A stretch of 64,000 nt of DNA. It comes from Metabacillus schmidteae. Lineage in GTDB: Bacteria; Bacillota; Bacilli; Bacillales; Bacillaceae. The notes beneath the pieces were generated by a model. That model did not search any database, was not told the DNA's origin, and worked only from the letters and a program-made list of their open reading frames with translations. Positions 45,119-52,557 of this stretch are shown one piece after another (position 1 is the stretch's first letter; the number at the start of each line of letters is the position of its first letter). Both the position numbers and the translations under genes were made by a program. The stretch is from contig NZ_CAESCH010000003.1 of NCBI RefSeq assembly GCF_903166545.1, forward strand, positions 196,130 to 260,129. Direction: 5' to 3'.

Positions 45119-45592
45119 ATGCTTAATCGAGTCGTGCTTGTTGGTAGATTAGTAAAAAATCCCGATCTTAGATATACATCAAGTGGAGTAGCTGTTGCTA
45201 CATTTACTTTGGCAGTAAATCGTACGTTTACCAATCAACAAGGTGAACGTGAAGCAGATTTTCTGAATTGCGTAGTTTGGAGAAAACAAGCCGAAAGTAC
45301 TGCAAACTTCTTGAAAAAAGGTAGTTTGGCTGGTGTTGATGGTCGTTTACAATCACGCTCATATGAAGATCAGACAGGGAAGCGTGTTTATGTAACGGAA
45401 GTTGTTGCGGAGACTGTTCAGTTTCTTGATGTAAAAGGTTCTGGAAATGGAAATCAGGACGGTAATCAAGAAAATAACAACACAAACCAAAATAACAACC
45501 GTAATCAGAGTCAAAATAACAATAACTCTTTTGGAGATCCATTTTCTAATGCCATTCCTTATGACATTCCAGACGATGATCTTCCCTTTTAA
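45119..45592 (+). CDS. ssb: Single-stranded DNA-binding protein SSB, 157 residues
   Basis: The start is ATG 45119 ([20 protein letters not shown]), the usual SSB N-terminus; GTG 45107 falls in the AGGAGAG ribosome site. An OB fold covers residues 1-105, with [21 protein letters not shown] and a strand ending TVQFLDV. A long N/Q-rich linker leads to the acidic tip DDDLPF, which recruits partner proteins. SSB protects single-stranded DNA during replication or conjugation. It is probably a plasmid-type second copy, in line with the ligase and topoisomerase downstream. Confidence 0.95.
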   Translation: MLNRVVLVGRLVKNPDLRYTSSGVAVATFTLAVNRTFTNQQGEREADFLNCVVWRKQAESTANFLKKGSLAGVDGRLQSRSYEDQTGKRVYVTEVVAETVQFLDVKGSGNGNQDGNQENNNTNQNNNRNQSQNNNNSFGDPFSNAIPYDIPDDDLPF

Positions 45593-45612
45593 AGAGTCAA
45601 TTCAATAATAAA

Positions 45613-45655
45613 AAGAGAGTGTTTCATTCCAATAGGAATGAGCACTCTTTTTTTG
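45613..45655 (+). terminator. Rho-independent terminator after ssb
   Basis: AAGAGAGTG..CATTCC pairs with GGAATG..CACTCTT and is followed by a T run. Confidence 0.85.
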
Positions 45656-45685
45656 TTTTACTAATAAACGATGGGAGTAAATATT

Positions 45686-46750
45686 ATGTCTAATATAGGT
45701 AACAAAATTCGCAGTGGATTTTTCGCAACCCCACATCTTCAAGGAGAATATGTTAAACAATTGCTAGATTTTTCAGGTGATTGTAGCATTTTAGATCCTA
45801 CAGCTGGAGAAGGGGAATTACTTTCGCAACTTGCTGAAGAACAAGAATATAAGATTACCACTTATGGAGTGGAGCTTGATAAAGGCCGAGCTGAAAAGGC
45901 TTCTAAGGTGCTAGATCATTCTGTTAATGCTCCAATCGAATCCATGGTGATCTCTAATGATGTATTTAGTATGTTGTGGTTAAATCCTCCGTATGATTTT
46001 AGCATTAAAGGTATGGAAGATGATGAAGCTGATCGTAAGGAATATTTAGAATTGGTGAGAAATACAAGGTATTTAGCACCTAATGGAGTATTGGTTTTCG
46101 TCATTCCTTCTTACCGTATCGCAGATGCTAAGATAGCGAGATTTCTAGCTGTAAACTTCGAAAATATAGGGATTCTACGTTTTTCTGATGATGATTATGA
46201 TGGTTTTAAACAATGTATATTCATTGGTACGAAGAAGCCTGGGAAGTTCAAAGAGTACAATAAAAAACTTTTTGATTTTCTGATTGAGATGGAATCAGAA
46301 GAGTTTGTAAAAACAAAAGTAACTCCTATTAACCTAATGGTCGGTAAACACAAATGGAAGGTACCGGCTGGTCCAACAGAAATTCGTACTTTCTATACAA
46401 AATTGGAAAGTAAAGCGAATTTTGTTGATGCTATTAGAAGTAGTAAAGGGTTCGCAGCGTTTAAAGAGCGTTCTAAACCGAAGTCACTTGTTTTAGGAGG
46501 AAATCCAATCATTAATATTGCACAAGGTCAGATGGCGTTATTGTTAGCTTCTGGTGCTTGTAATGGACTTATTGGTGAAGGGGATCACTTACATGCTGTA
46601 CAGGGTTTAGAGATTGTTAAAAAAGTAAAGTCAGAAGAAGAGAAACATCACGAAAGTGGAGGAACTTCAACATTGACTAAAATCCGTACTGTCCGAGAAG
46701 TCTCTATAAAAGTAATTACTCCTTCAGGTGCAATTAAGAAATTCGTTTAA
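45686..46750 (+). CDS. DUF6094-type SAM methyltransferase-like protein, 354 residues
   Basis: The start is ATG 45686, behind GGGAG. A class I methyltransferase fold is shown by motif I (DPTAGEG, near residue 38) and the adenine-N6-type motif IV N100-P-P-Y (LNPPYDF). The C-terminal half, with GGNPIINIAQGQMALLLASG, fits the DUF6094 family found on large Gram-positive plasmids and phages. The natural role is uncertain: DNA adenine methylation is inferred from NPPY, and no restriction gene is nearby. Confidence 0.75.
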   Translation: MSNIGNKIRSGFFATPHLQGEYVKQLLDFSGDCSILDPTAGEGELLSQLAEEQEYKITTYGVELDKGRAEKASKVLDHSVNAPIESMVISNDVFSMLWLNPPYDFSIKGMEDDEADRKEYLELVRNTRYLAPNGVLVFVIPSYRIADAKIARFLAVNFENIGILRFSDDDYDGFKQCIFIGTKKPGKFKEYNKKLFDFLIEMESEEFVKTKVTPINLMVGKHKWKVPAGPTEIRTFYTKLESKANFVDAIRSSKGFAAFKERSKPKSLVLGGNPIINIAQGQMALLLASGACNGLIGEGDHLHAVQGLEIVKKVKSEEEKHHESGGTSTLTKIRTVREVSIKVITPSGAIKKFV

Positions 46751-46817
46751 TTGAGAGAATCGTGTTTTATTAACAATATAGTTTTTAAATTAAATGTAAA
46801 TTTGGAGTGATTCAAAA

Positions 46818-47102
46818 TTGGATATCACAATTTCTTCTATTTATCATACAAAATCTGCTAAGGAAATGGCATTTGATACTGCATGTGACATTCTAGAAAA
46901 TCACGTATATGTATATGTTTCTAATCAAGTCGTGACTATTGCTAATAAACTAGACCATGGGTATATCAATGAAAGATGCAAAACCAAACAATTCAAGTTT
47001 AAAAATCAGTTTAAACTACGTTCATTCCTAAGTTATTTAAAGGAATATAAGAATGTAACTTTGTTAAATGGTGAGGCAATAAACTCTTATCCTTGGATAT
47101 GA
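46818..47102 (+). CDS. Hypothetical protein, 94 residues
   Basis: No family was recognised. It starts with TTG 46818 behind TTGGAG. The small soluble protein has a basic middle (ERCKTKQFKFKNQFKLR). It lies between the DUF6094-type gene and the terminator before the LPD1-type gene. Confidence 0.55.
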   Translation: MDITISSIYHTKSAKEMAFDTACDILENHVYVYVSNQVVTIANKLDHGYINERCKTKQFKFKNQFKLRSFLSYLKEYKNVTLLNGEAINSYPWI

Positions 47103-47176
47103 ACAGAGTACTGAGTAAGGTTTGCACTTAAAAATAAACAAGCATGAGAGTTAATTTTAAATAAATTAGTGAGAGT

Positions 47177-47212
47177 GGAAGTTAACAAGAATATTGTTAA
47201 CTTCCTTTTTTA
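47177..47212 (+). terminator. Rho-independent terminator
   Basis: GGAAGTTAACAA and TTGTTAACTTCC form a perfect 12-bp stem with a 5-nt loop, then a T run. Confidence 0.9.
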
Positions 47213-47240
47213 TCTGTTAAACAAAAGGAGAGGAATTTAT

Positions 47241-49103
47241 ATGGAACAAACACAATTAAGCTTTTTTGGAGCAAGTGAACAAATAAATCAGTTAATGGAA
47301 GATATTCGAAGCGAAGTTCAAGTGAATCGAAAGGTTGCTTATGATGTTGGGGTTAAGATAGGTGGAAGTCGTAAAGATGAAGCTATTCTAAGAAGTCAGT
47401 TTTCAAAGGAAAAAAACATAGAAATTCTATCTGAAATTGAGAAAACATCAGCTGTACTTGCAGCAGAGTTAATCTCAAAGCAGGAGCTGTTTTCTAATTT
47501 TTCTTTAGAAAATGAACGTGAACAAGGAGTAGATTGTAAAGTTGCAAGACTTAAACAATTACTCATCCAGCGAATAGACAATCAACCCTCGGATAATGAA
47601 GAAGCTCGAAAAAAATACTTCATTGCTGTACAAGAGTTGTCAAAATGGTTCAGTGTTTTATTTACATGGGATCAATTCAGTGACTTTATCAGCGTTATGA
47701 ACAAACAGTTAATCTATGAGGGTACAAGTGATGATCATGTTAACTATACAGTTAGACGTATTGCTGACTTAAAAACAAAGCTTGTTGGAACAAACAAATC
47801 TGATAAGGTAACTATTTCTGAAATTGAAAGATTAATTCGCAAATCAGAAGAGCGTCTGAAAAATATTGAAGCCGCTAAAAAGTATTGTTATCGGATTTTA
47901 GGTGATTCCTTTAAAAACTTTTTCACCAAACAACAGAGTATCAATAGCACCTTAAAGGCTATAGAAAAAATTAATTCCTGGGATGTACTTCTTGCACCAA
48001 AAAAGAGTAAGGGTACAGGTAAGAAAAAGCAAGCTGTATGGGAGCGTTCCTTACCTGAACGTCCAGATCGTAAAGGAGGACGCGAAACCTTTGTTCGAAA
48101 ACCAGAGGATATGATAACTGGATTTCAATTTAGAGGTGTAGAGTTTGGGCATTATGTGAATGACGAGAAAGGTCTTGAACATATTTTTCGTTGTTCTGAA
48201 GCTCTCCATGATCTAGTAGATATACTTGGTATCAATGACACTGATATATCGCTCGATTGCTCTCTTAGTCTTGCATTCGGGGCTAGAGGTAGAGGTAAGG
48301 CACTAGGACATTATGAGCCAAATTACAAGGTGATTAATTTTACTAAAGAGCGAGGTTCGCTTGGAATATGCGCTCATGAGGTTTTTCATGCTATTGACCA
48401 TTGGTTGTATTGTATGTCGCATGAGAACAAGAATGGACGTATTGGTTATCTTTCAAATCTAGATAACATTGGTTCTGGTATCTCTAATGAACTTATTAGA
48501 GCTATGGAAGAATTAATAAAAGAAATGAAAGAAGGTAGCTCATTAGACTATTTTCCAAATGAAAATAAACCAGGTACATCTTGGAGAATTTCTTACGCAT
48601 TAAAGACTCTCTATAAGCAAGAGAATGGTGATTTAGAGACTATCATGACTAAACAAAAGGTAAAACTTGATGAGTCTTATCAATATCATCTTTCAATGGT
48701 TTCTTCATTTAGCCGTGAAAAGGAAATCGAAAAATTGGAAAGAAGAAAGAAAAGAGACTTAAAAAAATATGCTCAGGCTCTTGCTTGGTATCATGAGCAA
48801 GAAACAGGCGAAAGAGTAGAGGGAATTCCTTATCCTACTGATAGAAGCCAATTCTTACAACAAGCGTTGCTTCTCGACAGAGGATCTTTAGGTAAGTATT
48901 GGTCTTCAAATGTAGAGTTAATCGCTCGTGCATTTGAAGCGTGGGTACAAGACACATTAAAAGCAAATAATCGTATCAGTGATTATCTTGTATGTGGTAC
49001 CTACGATTCCATAGCTTATCCAATGCATGAGGAACGTGAAAAAATAAATGAAAAAATGAGTGCATTAGTGAGAGTTATAGCTAAATCCATTCATTCTAAA
49101 TAA
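47241..49103 (+). CDS. LPD1-type metallopeptidase-like protein, 620 residues
   Basis: The start is ATG 47241 behind AAGGAGAGG. The N-terminal 280 residues are helical and charged. The segment around 350-400 (SFGARGRGKALGHYEP in related proteins; here LAFGARGRGKALGHYEPNYKVINF) is the LPD1 domain of large polyvalent proteins from plasmids and phages. It includes H379-E-V-F-H383, the HExxH zinc-peptidase signature, followed by AIDHW. Such proteins are thought to be injected or cotransferred with mobile DNA. The C-terminal part (RAFEAWVQDTLKANN) is also typical. Substrates are unknown. Confidence 0.75.
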   Translation: MEQTQLSFFGASEQINQLMEDIRSEVQVNRKVAYDVGVKIGGSRKDEAILRSQFSKEKNIEILSEIEKTSAVLAAELISKQELFSNFSLENEREQGVDCKVARLKQLLIQRIDNQPSDNEEARKKYFIAVQELSKWFSVLFTWDQFSDFISVMNKQLIYEGTSDDHVNYTVRRIADLKTKLVGTNKSDKVTISEIERLIRKSEERLKNIEAAKKYCYRILGDSFKNFFTKQQSINSTLKAIEKINSWDVLLAPKKSKGTGKKKQAVWERSLPERPDRKGGRETFVRKPEDMITGFQFRGVEFGHYVNDEKGLEHIFRCSEALHDLVDILGINDTDISLDCSLSLAFGARGRGKALGHYEPNYKVINFTKERGSLGICAHEVFHAIDHWLYCMSHENKNGRIGYLSNLDNIGSGISNELIRAMEELIKEMKEGSSLDYFPNENKPGTSWRISYALKTLYKQENGDLETIMTKQKVKLDESYQYHLSMVSSFSREKEIEKLERRKKRDLKKYAQALAWYHEQETGERVEGIPYPTDRSQFLQQALLLDRGSLGKYWSSNVELIARAFEAWVQDTLKANNRISDYLVCGTYDSIAYPMHEEREKINEKMSALVRVIAKSIHSK

Positions 49104-49114
49104 GAGTTTTATGA

Positions 49115-49147
49115 AAAGCAGGAATCTTTAGAGATTCTTGCTTTTTC
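49115..49147 (+). terminator. Rho-independent terminator
   Basis: AAGCAGGAATC pairs with GATTCTTGCTT around a small loop and continues into TTTTC. Confidence 0.8.
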
Positions 49148-49172
49148 TATTGAAAAATAGGGGGAAATAAAA

Positions 49173-50582
49173 TTGAAACAAGTAATTAAAAAAGTATATA
49201 CTGTGAGTAAGAAAGCGGATAATCCAAGATTGTGGTTGCAACACCTTGTTTGTGAGGCAGCTGGGTTAAAAGCTGAAGAAGAAATTTACATTTCAGTAAA
49301 TGAAGAGAATCAAGAGATCATTATACAGAATCGGCCTATTAATCAAGATGATCATATATTACACGTATCATCACGTATCAGTAAGACAAGTGGAAAACGA
49401 AGACCGCTTGTAGATAGCGCAAAACAAGAATATGCCTCTATCTTAAGTATTAAACAGAAGGTTGAAATTTGTGTTTATAAAGACAATTGTACGAGTAGGA
49501 TCGTTGTCAGACCTCTCCGTTACAAATTGTTGGAAACCGCTACAGTTGAAAGTCAATCGGATGAGAGATTAAGGCTATTATCTGTTTGTGCAGGAGCTGG
49601 AATAGGTACAGGGTGCTTGAAAGATACAAATGCTTTCACACCCGTAATGGAGATCGAATTTGACGATGATAGTTGTGAGGTTTTAAGACATAATTATCCA
49701 CATTCATATCTATTCAATGGTGATATTCGAGATGTACATGAGGTTGTTGAATCTGATGTTGCTTTTGTAAGCCTTCCATGCTCAGAGCATAGCTCATTGG
49801 GCCATCTTGAAGGTAATGTTATGAATAACTTATTTATAGCAACTGCAAAGATTTTAATGAGCTCTCAGTGTAAGGTCCTATTTTTCGAGAATGTCCCAGC
49901 TTTCTATAAAAGTGAAGGGTGGTTTGCATTAAAAGAATTACTTCTTGATACCTACCCTTATTGGCAGGAAAAGAATATTGAAAGCTATGATTTTGGAGCA
50001 ATTGCTACAAGGAATCGGACTTATTCTGTTGCATTCTCCGATTTTGACATGTTCCAGGCATTTCAGTTTCCCAAACCTCCAAATGTACGACGTAGAAAGC
50101 TAAAAGATTACCTAGATGGAAAAAATGGTGACTATGAGTGGAAATCATTAGAACATTGGATGACTAGTTTTGAATCAAGAGAAGCTTGGAAGGATCGTTC
50201 ATTAGATAAGACATTTGTCGATGGTAATGCAAAGCAGATAAATGCAATCCCAAAAAGATACAGATCTCAATGTGCCTCTAATACCTATGTTTTAAGTGAA
50301 GATAAGAAGAAATTTCGATTCTTAACGGAAAATGAAATACGCCGTATTTTAAGAGTTCCTGAGTGGTTTGAATTTTGTGAGCATACTCCTAAAACTCGTC
50401 GTTTCGAGATGTTAGGACAATCCGTTTCAGGAGAAGTAATAAGAGCTATTGGTAATTCTATAGCTACTGTGTTTATGAAACAAGCACTTAATAAAGTTAA
50501 CCAAACGGTGAGAGTAGTAAAAGAAAAAGTTGATAGTGCTGTGTCTATAGCAACAAATGGTCAACTTGAATTAATTATATGA
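49173..50582 (+). CDS. C5 cytosine DNA methyltransferase-like protein, 469 residues
   Basis: The start is TTG 49173, behind AGGGGG. An unusual N-terminal domain (1-130) precedes the methyltransferase. Motif I is LLSVCAGAGIGTGCL, motif IV is LPCSE with the catalytic C203, and motif VI is FFENVP. The final SVSGEVIRAIGNSIA matches motif X. Family enzymes methylate cytosine at C5. Here PCQ is replaced by PCSE, a variation seen in diverged plasmid and phage enzymes. No cognate restriction enzyme is visible, so protection of plasmid DNA against host restriction is the likely role. Confidence 0.85.
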   Translation: MKQVIKKVYTVSKKADNPRLWLQHLVCEAAGLKAEEEIYISVNEENQEIIIQNRPINQDDHILHVSSRISKTSGKRRPLVDSAKQEYASILSIKQKVEICVYKDNCTSRIVVRPLRYKLLETATVESQSDERLRLLSVCAGAGIGTGCLKDTNAFTPVMEIEFDDDSCEVLRHNYPHSYLFNGDIRDVHEVVESDVAFVSLPCSEHSSLGHLEGNVMNNLFIATAKILMSSQCKVLFFENVPAFYKSEGWFALKELLLDTYPYWQEKNIESYDFGAIATRNRTYSVAFSDFDMFQAFQFPKPPNVRRRKLKDYLDGKNGDYEWKSLEHWMTSFESREAWKDRSLDKTFVDGNAKQINAIPKRYRSQCASNTYVLSEDKKKFRFLTENEIRRILRVPEWFEFCEHTPKTRRFEMLGQSVSGEVIRAIGNSIATVFMKQALNKVNQTVRVVKEKVDSAVSIATNGQLELII

Positions 50583-50593
50583 TTTGTAAATAG

Positions 50594-50632
50594 AAAGTGT
50601 AATAGGTTATAAACTATTACACTTTTCTTGTT
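50594..50632 (+). terminator. Rho-independent terminator
   Basis: AAAGTGTAATAG and CTATTACACTTT form a perfect 12-bp stem, followed by TCTTGTTC. Confidence 0.8.
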
Positions 50633-50776
50633 CTTAAAACATCAGTTGTTAACTCAACATTTCTAACAAAGTATAGAAAATGATAAGTATTTAATCCTTT
50701 TTTATCCTCATTTACTAATAAACTTCACTTAATTGTATGGGCAACTTTTGTTAAAGTTATTTTTGAGGTGGTACGC

Positions 50777-51646
50777 ATGTTAGATACGCCAATTAAGCCA
50801 ATGCTCTTACAACCATCTATCAATATTCCAAATGGTGAAAACTATATTCATCAAGTAAAATGGGATGGGCATAGGGCTACATTACATTATAACAACGGAA
50901 AAGTTAAGTTGTTTACTAGACATGGTAACGACATTAGCTTTAAGTATCCTGAATTATGTAATATTATTCTTCCAGTTGAGAATTGTATCCTAGATGGAGA
51001 AGTAATAGCCTTCGACCAAAGTGCATCTCCACCAACTCCTTGTTTTGATAATCTAATTGTACGATTTCAGGCTTCTAAAAAGGACAAGATTGCTCAATTA
51101 CAACAAACAATTCCTGTACATTTTTCGGCCTTTGATATTCTCTATCTGAATGATAGAGAACTAACCAAACTCAACTTGTCACAACGTTTAGATATACTTG
51201 AAGCCACCATAACGAATAATGAGTTCATATCATATAGTGCTAGTTATTCCGATGGTGAGGAACTCTTTAAAAAAATGGTTGAATTGGGTATGGAAGGTAT
51301 TGTGTCAAAAAACCTTAATAAACCATATTATATCGACTCCAGACCAAAAGACGTCTTCTATAAAATAAAGAATTATCAGTATGAAGTAGTTACTATTTCT
51401 GCACTTAGAAAGAATAAATTTGGATGGTTAATGACTAATGAAGAAGGTAAGTATAAGGGTGTTTTGGAGTTTGTACCTCCTGATGAAAGAAAAGCATTTT
51501 ATCATATTTCAAAACAACTAATTCAATCTGAAAATCGGGAATATATATATCTTAATCCTTTAGTGAAATGTAAAGTGAAGTACCAATGTTTATCAAAAAA
51601 TGGATTAATGAGAAGTGCTAGTTTCGAAAATTTCGTTCTATCATAA
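50777..51646 (+). CDS. ATP-dependent DNA ligase, 289 residues
   Basis: The start is ATG 50777, behind GAGGTGG; a GTG 9 nt earlier overlaps the ribosome site. The adenylation domain has motif I KWDGHR (K28 forms the AMP adduct), DGEVIAFD, FDILYLN, MEGIVSKN and motif V DVFYKIKNY. A short OB domain follows. Size and order match the minimal LigD-like or phage ligases. It seals DNA nicks with ATP, unlike the NAD-dependent housekeeping LigA. The upstream 190 nt have no other clear feature. Confidence 0.92.
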   Translation: MLDTPIKPMLLQPSINIPNGENYIHQVKWDGHRATLHYNNGKVKLFTRHGNDISFKYPELCNIILPVENCILDGEVIAFDQSASPPTPCFDNLIVRFQASKKDKIAQLQQTIPVHFSAFDILYLNDRELTKLNLSQRLDILEATITNNEFISYSASYSDGEELFKKMVELGMEGIVSKNLNKPYYIDSRPKDVFYKIKNYQYEVVTISALRKNKFGWLMTNEEGKYKGVLEFVPPDERKAFYHISKQLIQSENREYIYLNPLVKCKVKYQCLSKNGLMRSASFENFVLS

Positions 51647-51686
51647 AAAGGAGAATCCATTTATTCTTATGGATTCTCCTTTATCT
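51646..51686. terminator. Bidirectional terminator between ligase and HU genes
   Basis: AAAGGAGAATCCA pairs perfectly with TGGATTCTCCTTT around a 10-nt loop. It separates two converging genes. Confidence 0.85.
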
Positions 51687-51692
51687 TATAAG

Positions 51693-51971
51693 TTATCTAT
51701 TATTTACCGCATCTTTCAATTGTTTACCTGGACTGAAAGAAGGCACTTTTGATGCTTGTATTTCAATTTCTTCTCCAGTTTGAGGGTTGCGGCCTTTACG
51801 AGCAGCACGTTCTTTTACTTCAAAGTTACCGAATCCTATTAATTGAACTTTATCTCCCTCTTTAAGAGTATCCAGAAGTACATCTAACACTGAATCTACT
51901 GCTTTTGTTGCATCTTTCTTAGACAATTCAGATCTGCTAGCTACTTCATTAATTAGTTCAGTTTTATTCAT
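51693..51971 (-). CDS. hup: HU-family DNA-binding protein, 92 residues
   Basis: The start is ATG at 51971 (minus strand), directly behind TTGGAGG; the longer frame to 51986 includes the ribosome site. The sequence is a classic [44 protein letters not shown] (the DNA-embracing arm) and [17 protein letters not shown] bends and compacts DNA. This copy is probably plasmid-borne, helping maintain element architecture or its partition and recombination complexes. Confidence 0.95.
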   Translation of the reverse strand: MNKTELINEVASRSELSKKDATKAVDSVLDVLLDTLKEGDKVQLIGFGNFEVKERAARKGRNPQTGEEIEIQASKVPSFSPGKQLKDAVNNR

Positions 51972-52091
51972 GAAAATGACCTCCAATTTAAGTACTACTA
52001 AAGGATATTATCATATAAGAACATTAAATGTCATATTTTCTATGATCTTCAAGATCATTTCAAATGAAAAGGGTCAAATAGACATAAAGTC

Positions 52092-52120
52092 TTGTCGAAT
52101 TTAAGCATAGAGGTTATAAT
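52092..52120 (+). promoter_or_regulatory. Sigma-A type promoter of leader RNA copy 3
   Basis: TTGTCG and TATAAT are separated by 17 nt, and the -10 box ends 33 nt before the conserved RNA. Confidence 0.7.
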
Positions 52121-52153
52121 ACCCATATATTAATTTTCCTTTTTTATTTTTTA

Positions 52154-52266
52154 GCGACCCATTTTTGGTCAGCTGTTGCTTAACAAACATTTAGCAGCCT
52201 TTGAGGTTGATTAGAAGTGCACACAGTATATTTGTGTCCTTTTCTAATAAACTTCAAGGGCTTTTT
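52154..52266 (+). ncRNA. Structured leader RNA, copy 3 of 3, ending in a terminator
   Basis: GACC/GGTC form the first stem, then AGCTGTT and AACAAAC. The terminator stem is AGCCTTTGAGGTT/AACTTCAAGGGCT with TTAGAA/TTCTAA and an apical ACAC/GTGT, then TTTTT. The order of elements and several paired positions agree with copies 1 and 2, although the sequences differ. Confidence 0.75.
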
Positions 52267-52294
52267 GTGTTTTCAAAAACTTGATGTGTGTTCA

Positions 52295-52343
52295 AACGAG
52301 AATTTTAACGGAGCATTTTCTCCATATGGTTCTCGTTTTTTAT
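52295..52343 (+). terminator. Second terminator after leader RNA copy 3
   Basis: AACGAGAA pairs with TTCTCGTT, with an inner GGAG/CTCC stem, followed by TTTTTT. It makes a tandem stop before the helicase promoter. Confidence 0.75.
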
Positions 52344-52354
52344 ATAGATAAAAG

Positions 52355-52370
52355 AAACTTTTAGAAAGAG
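52355..52370 (+). promoter_or_regulatory. Conserved box AAACTTTTAGAAAGAG, copy 4
   Basis: It is identical to the box at 10873. Here no start codon lies at the usual distance, so the box may be a leftover or may not act only as a ribosome site. Confidence 0.5.
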
Positions 52371-52435
52371 GGAGTAATTTAAAGGAAAGGAGAGAGATTT
52401 AGGTCCTTTGACCGACTATTTAACAAAAAATGTGT

Positions 52436-52463
52436 TTGAAAACAAGAACATATGTTCTATAAT
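52436..52463 (+). promoter_or_regulatory. Helicase promoter with embedded LexA-type operator
   Basis: TTGAAA and TATAAT are 16 nt apart. The spacer contains GAACATATGTTC (52446-52457), which fits the Bacillus LexA/DinR consensus GAAC-N4-GTTC. LexA bound here would block RNA polymerase, so the helicase operon should be induced by DNA damage. Confidence 0.7.
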
Positions 52464-52482
52464 TTAATCAAACATATAAATA

Positions 52483-52550
52483 AGGGAGGTGTATCCCTAG
52501 CTAAGTGTATTTAGTTAGGGGTACTCCCCAACTCTACATTTAGCTAGGGA
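52483..52550 (+). promoter_or_regulatory. Leader with mutually exclusive hairpins before the helicase gene
   Basis: Strand A TCCCTAGCTAA (52494-52504) can pair with strand B TTAGTTAGGGG (52511-52521) or, perfectly, with strand C TTAGCTAGGGA (52540-52550). Strand C contains the ribosome site and ends 7 nt before the ATG. AGGGAGG before A and ACTCCCC between B and C can also pair. This is the form expected of a translational switch, and the DndC-like leader at 14391 is laid out the same way. Confidence 0.6.
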
Positions 52551-52557
52551 CTTATTT

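Noticed and set aside
49173..50582. A restriction-modification system with the C5 methyltransferase
   Set aside because: No restriction endonuclease-like gene is adjacent; the methyltransferase appears solitary.
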